Origin: Chloroflexi bacterium HGW-Chloroflexi-1
Lineage (GTDB): Bacteria > Chloroflexota > Anaerolineae > CG2-30-64-16
DNA: 32,079 nt
Reading direction: 5' to 3'
NCBI GenBank assembly: GCA_002842085.1
Contig: PHCA01000076.1
Coordinates: 1-32,079 of the forward strand
The position numbers and the translations under genes were made by a program. A model generated the notes under the pieces. The model had not been told where the DNA came from and did no database searches. It worked only from the letters and a program-made list of their open reading frames with translations. How positions within the stretch are numbered: the stretch's first letter is position 1; each line of letters starts with the position of its first letter. This document shows positions 28,350 to 32,079 of the stretch, piece by piece.

Positions 28350-29627
28350 TTACCGCAGTGGGTGCACGCTGATGTACTGTTTCAGGAACGGCAGCACCCT
28401 GTCCAAAACTTCGTAGCTCTCCCAGCCGGGTGAGGCGGCCGCGGCGAAGATGGCCGCGCCGCGCACGTAGTCATCCTGCTGCAACTGCGCATCGTACCAG
28501 GCCAACTGCTCCACGTAGTTGCCGGGCGCGTCCGTGCCCATCCCCAGTTGATCCCAGTAAGCCGCGAAGTCGCGCCAGCCCATGCCCGCCGGACCGGGCC
28601 GGTTGCCCACCAACCCATCCACCCCTACCTCGGTGAGCAACAACGGGAGCACCAGGCCGTTCGGTTCGAGATAGCCGCGGTACACTTTGCGATAGCGGAG
28701 GGTGAGCCAACCCCCCTCCGGGTCGCTGCCCCAGCCCAACGGGTCTTGTGATGTACCGAACTGCATGGTCGGCGCGGAGTACTCGTGCAGGCCGAGATAA
28801 CCTTTGTGTTCGATGGCCGCTTCGAGAGCCGGGCGGAAGTAGGGCCAGAACTCCAGCGGGGGATGGCCGGTACCGAAGTTGCCGATCACCGAGCGCACGC
28901 CTGCGGCCGCCAACAGCCGGACGCGTTCGGCCTCGAAGGCCGCCAGCCGACCCATCTGCTCCACGTCGGCCGGCACGGGTTCGTTGTACGCCTCCCACCC
29001 GTCGAAGGCAGCCAGTCGGCGTGCTTCGGTGGCGATGGGCAGCAGCTTGTCGGCGAACGCGCGCGCGGCGCCGGTCGGGTCGTGCAGCCCGGCCAGATCG
29101 ATCTGCGGCAGGTCGATCCGGCCGATCAGCAGCGTGTGGGGTGATGTCCGCTTGATCTCCGCCGCGAAGTTCGGGTCATATTCGAGCGTCTTGACCAGCG
29201 CCACGTTGCCGGTGCGCAGCAGGTCGAAGATGCGCGGGTCGTTGCGCGAGATGAAGAGCCCCAGCCTGGTCGGCGGGCCGGGTGGGAAGGGGGTCGCGGT
29301 GGGAGTCGGAGTGGCCGTGGGTGGTAGCGTGGGCATCGGGGTAGTGGCCAACGCCGGAGAACCGGTGGCGGTCGCCGTGGTTGAGGTAGCGGTCGGCAGG
29401 GATGCGCTGGTTGCGGTTGGCGTTGCGAGCGGTGTTGCGAGCGGCGTTGCGAGCGGCCGCGGGGTCCGAGTAGGCGTCGGAGTCGGCACGGGCGTGCCGG
29501 GACGGCAGCTCGCCGCGAGCACCAGCACACCGGTTGCGGCGAGCGCGCTCAGGAACGCCCGCCGGCTGAGCGCCGGTGTGGGCTCACGATCGCACACAGG
29601 ATTACGTTTTATATTCGCCACGGTCAT
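28350..29627 (-). CDS. Tat-type lipoprotein, glycosidase-like domain with Thr/Pro linker
   Basis: SRRAFLSALAATGVLVLAASC (RR + lipobox), PTPTPTRTPRPLATPLATPLATPT linker, FDGWEAYNEPVPAD; ATG 29627. Confidence 0.75.
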   Translation of the reverse strand: MTVANIKRNPVCDREPTPALSRRAFLSALAATGVLVLAASCRPGTPVPTPTPTRTPRPLATPLATPLATPTATSASLPTATSTTATATGSPALATTPMPTLPPTATPTPTATPFPPGPPTRLGLFISRNDPRIFDLLRTGNVALVKTLEYDPNFAAEIKRTSPHTLLIGRIDLPQIDLAGLHDPTGAARAFADKLLPIATEARRLAAFDGWEAYNEPVPADVEQMGRLAAFEAERVRLLAAAGVRSVIGNFGTGHPPLEFWPYFRPALEAAIEHKGYLGLHEYSAPTMQFGTSQDPLGWGSDPEGGWLTLRYRKVYRGYLEPNGLVLPLLLTEVGVDGLVGNRPGPAGMGWRDFAAYWDQLGMGTDAPGNYVEQLAWYDAQLQQDDYVRGAAIFAAAASPGWESYEVLDRVLPFLKQYISVHPLR

Positions 29628-29659
29628 AAAGTGAGGTTTTTTCACCTTGTCAAGTATAT

Positions 29660-29698
29660 GTATCTTCTCGATTTTCCAGGGGATCACTGAAAGGATAC
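29660..29698. repeat. Companion-motif copy forming GTATC...GATAC inverted ends
   Basis: GTATCTTCTCGATTTTCCAGGGGATCACTGAAAGGATAC. Confidence 0.65.
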
Positions 29699-29747
29699 AA
29701 GTATATCGTGTGCGCAATTTTGCGGGGCTGTTTCACGAAGCCACCCT

Positions 29748-30530
29748 TCAGCCGGCGTCTGCGACGTTGGACTTCGGCAAGATGACCAGCGGCACACCCC
29801 CCGGGCCCCACGCGGTGAACCAACTGGCGTCTTCCGGGGTCAGCCGGATGCAGCCGCGGGAAGCCGGGTAACTGCCGAGCGCGTCCAGGTTTTCGTAGAC
29901 GTTCCGGCCGTCCACCAACTTGTACGGCGCGCCGTGGACCAGGATGCTGCCGGTGTCCTCGAAGAGATACCACCCGTCATCCGCGTAGACCCCGAACGCG
30001 TGGAACGTGCCCCAGAACTTGCCCACCAACCCGTACCAGGCCGGGGTGCGGTAGCCGCGCGTCTCGTCCCCGGTGCTGACCGGCATCTCGCGCAGCGGCT
30101 GGCCCGGGTCCCAAACCGTCATGGTCTGGGCGTCCAGGTCCACGACGACAAAGCGCCGCGCCGGATCCATGCCGTAGCGCTCCACGACCGCGGCCAGGTG
30201 CGCCGGCAACAGATCATCGGCCTGGGCCGGGGCGGCAGACGCGGCCTGGGGCGCGGCGGTCGGCGCGGGGGGCGGCGGCGTGGCCGTGGGCATGACGATC
30301 GCCAGATCGAGGGACAGCAGGGTGGGCGTGGCAGTGACCGGGCGCGGGGTGCGGGTCGGCGTGGCGGTCAGGTGGGCTTCGAGCAGCGCGCCCAACCCGC
30401 CGCGCCAGGGCGCGCCCCACGCGGCCCAAACAGTCGCCGTGAGGACGACCAGCACGATCAACGCCAGGACCAGCGCCACGCCGGCGCGGCCCGGCCTGCG
30501 TGTCAGAGCGGTCAATTTCGGCCTCATCAC
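29748..30530 (-). CDS. L,D-transpeptidase (YkuD domain), N-terminally membrane anchored
   Basis: RFVVVDLDAQTMTVWD, ILVHGAPY...LGSYPASRGCIRLTPEDASWF (HG...SxGCxR). Confidence 0.9.
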   Translation of the reverse strand: MMRPKLTALTRRPGRAGVALVLALIVLVVLTATVWAAWGAPWRGGLGALLEAHLTATPTRTPRPVTATPTLLSLDLAIVMPTATPPPPAPTAAPQAASAAPAQADDLLPAHLAAVVERYGMDPARRFVVVDLDAQTMTVWDPGQPLREMPVSTGDETRGYRTPAWYGLVGKFWGTFHAFGVYADDGWYLFEDTGSILVHGAPYKLVDGRNVYENLDALGSYPASRGCIRLTPEDASWFTAWGPGGVPLVILPKSNVADAG

Positions 30531-31159
30531 TGGGTCACGCGGCGCTCGAACGCGCTGAGCGCGGCCTGGAGCTCCTCCTGGCGCAGCGCCACCGTCAGAT
30601 CGCCGCGGGTGCGCTCCAGCACGCCGCGCAGCATGTCGGTCGTGCGGCGCAGCCCGCCGGTCAGCGCGTCCGGGAAGTCGATGGTGACCAGGTGGCTGTA
30701 CACCTCGTCCATCATCGCCAGATAGGGCTCCCCCTCCGCGGTGCGGTCCAGGCGGATCAGGTCCAGGGTGAAACGGCGCAGCTCGCTGGCCGCCTCGGCC
30801 AGGCCGTTGAGATAGGCCGCGGCCGGCACGCCCAGATCGGCCGGGCCGGGCAGATCCTCGCCGCGCACGAAGGCGAAGAGCGTGTGCGCCTCGACCAGCT
30901 CCTTGAGCGCGTCCTGGGTGTAGCCCGCCCCGCCCAGGTCGGCGTAAGTGGCCAGGTCGTCGGTCATCACCCTGGCCGCGTCCCGCGCGGTCTCCAGCAA
31001 CGTCGCGGCCTCATCCCACTCGTGGCGGTGGATCGCCCGGATGCTCAGCGAGCAGAAGCGGATCAGCTCCCGGCTGCGGGCCAGCGTGGCATCGCGCACC
31101 GCGTTCTTGGCGGTGAATTCTTCGCGGATGCCGTCGATGATCTGGGCAAGTTCAGGCAC
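30527..31159 (-). CDS. Translin-family protein
   Basis: REEFTAKNAVRDATLARSRELIRFCSLSIRAIHR, EAHTLFAF, YLNGLAEAASELRRFTLD, FPDALTGGLRRTTDMLRGVLERTRGDLTVALRQ; GTG start 31159 with AGGAG upstream. Confidence 0.82.
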   Translation of the reverse strand: MPELAQIIDGIREEFTAKNAVRDATLARSRELIRFCSLSIRAIHRHEWDEAATLLETARDAARVMTDDLATYADLGGAGYTQDALKELVEAHTLFAFVRGEDLPGPADLGVPAAAYLNGLAEAASELRRFTLDLIRLDRTAEGEPYLAMMDEVYSHLVTIDFPDALTGGLRRTTDMLRGVLERTRGDLTVALRQEELQAALSAFERRVTQ

Positions 31160-31451
31160 AGGGTCACTCCTGTTTCTCAGTCTCTTGAAAACCCACGGCG
31201 CCGGTCCGGCGCCGGCTGACACGACGCGATTATAACCGCAAATGGGAACCCGAACAAATCCCGCGGCGCGCAGCCAGCAATTCCAAATGTGGCTTGTCAC
31301 TCCTTCGCTTCTCTCAGAGCCTGCCCTGAGTGCAACGAAGGGATTCTTCGCTGGATTCTCGCCGTCACGGGAGTACTGGGCCGACCCGCTCAGAATGACA
31401 TTCGCAATCCCACCTATATTTGGAATTCCTGGCGGAACGTAACTACTCAGC

Positions 31452-31553
31452 TTGTCATTGCGAGGAGGCGTTTTTTGCCGACGAAGCAATCGGGATTGCG
31501 GCAATCAAGATTGCTTCGCAAAAAACGCTCGCAATGAACGCTCGCAATGACAC
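31452..31553. repeat. Inverted-repeat element of the GTCATTGCGAG..GAAGCAATC type
   Basis: gtcattgcgaggaggcgttttttgccgacgaagcaatc ... gattgcttcgcaaaaaacgctcgcaatgaacgctcgcaatgac; related copy at 9892-9925. Confidence 0.8.
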
Positions 31554-31583
31554 GGCGGCTGAGTAGTTGCGGCGAAACTGGAT

Positions 31584-31612
31584 TTGCGTGCCGCCCCATG
31601 ATGCTGTATACT
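31584..31612 (+). promoter_or_regulatory. Candidate promoter for the NHL gene
   Basis: TTGCGT - 17 nt - TATACT. Confidence 0.4.
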
Positions 31613-31723
31613 ATTGTGGAAGGTGACCTCTTTGATCAACCTGCCGCTTGTGGCAAATTCTCTTTCGGCGTCGCGGATATTCGCGCGCCTGGATACCAGT
31701 TCACGATTTACCAGGAGGCTCTC

Positions 31724-32079
31724 ATGCACCCTCGAACAGCTTTCCCTAAGACGCCTCGCTCGTTGTTAGCCGTGGCGCTTGTCTTGTCATCCGTGGCTGC
31801 CCTTATGGTCGCGCCGCCGGCTGTGGCCTCGCCGGCTGTAGCCTCGCCGGCTGTAGCCTCGCCGGCTGTGGCCGGTCTCCTGACCGTGCCACCCCACGCC
31901 GACCCGCCCACCTTCCACTGGGTCGCCACCTGGGGCGCAGCGGCTACCCCCGGCGAGCTGAGCGCCCCCGCCGACATCGCCGTGGACGCCGCGGGCAACG
32001 TCTATATCGCCGACACCGGCAACCATCGTGTCCAGGTCTTCACGCCAGGTGGCACGTTCCTGCGCGGGTTCGGCCAGGT
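31724..32079 (+). CDS. Secreted NHL-repeat protein (partial, runs off window)
   Basis: ATG with CAGGAGG upstream; signal peptide; SAPADIAVDAAGNVYIADTGNHRVQVFTPGGTFLRGFG. Confidence 0.85.
   Translation, partial: MHPRTAFPKTPRSLLAVALVLSSVAALMVAPPAVASPAVASPAVASPAVAGLLTVPPHADPPTFHWVATWGAAATPGELSAPADIAVDAAGNVYIADTGNHRVQVFTPGGTFLRGFGQ
31865..31892 (+). repeat. REP-like palindrome copy inside the NHL coding sequence
   Basis: GCTGTGGCCGGTCTCCTGACCGTGCCAC read in frame as AVAGLLTVPP. Confidence 0.85.

Overview
High-GC bacterial chromosomal window, almost entirely coding, with most genes on the minus strand. The style (rsmA/lepA/gyrA/recN/nadK/hisS housekeeping genes mixed with clan-A glycosidase-like exoproteins and many intergenic minisatellites) resembles Chloroflexota; that taxonomy is inference only. 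Recognised genes: mtnA, rsmA, lepA, a UDP-glucuronate decarboxylase-like SDR, a glycosidase-like + O-antigen-ligase fusion, rplY/ctc (L25), an AlbA_2/Schlafen-type ATP-binding protein plus a truncated chimeric duplicate, gyrA, a GNAT, an HhH protein, a disrupted DUF1156-like DNA methylase, recN, an MFS transporter, a disrupted D12-class DNA methylase, a B-box zinc-finger membrane protein, nadK, a 1196-aa modular glycosidase-like protein, a frame-disrupted hisS, a Tat/lipoprotein glycosidase-like protein, an L,D-transpeptidase, a translin-family protein, and the start of an NHL-repeat exoprotein. No rRNA, tRNA, transposase or CRISPR was seen. The most unusual aspect is repeat biology. (i) A REP-like palindrome (GCTGTGGCCGGTCTCCTGACCGAGCCAC) recurs with a companion motif (CCCCGGATTAT..TTGAGAGGATAC), and the companion often lies in 5' leaders in the sense orientation. 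(ii) Several 7-8-mer minisatellites have inverted arms, and two sit in frame inside rsmA and recN. (iii) A MITE-like 101-bp element is present. Other leads are a gyrA-tail/AlbA_2 tandem-duplication chimera, three genes with internal deletion or frame disruption (hisS and two DNA methylases), and a glycosidase/O-antigen-ligase fusion.
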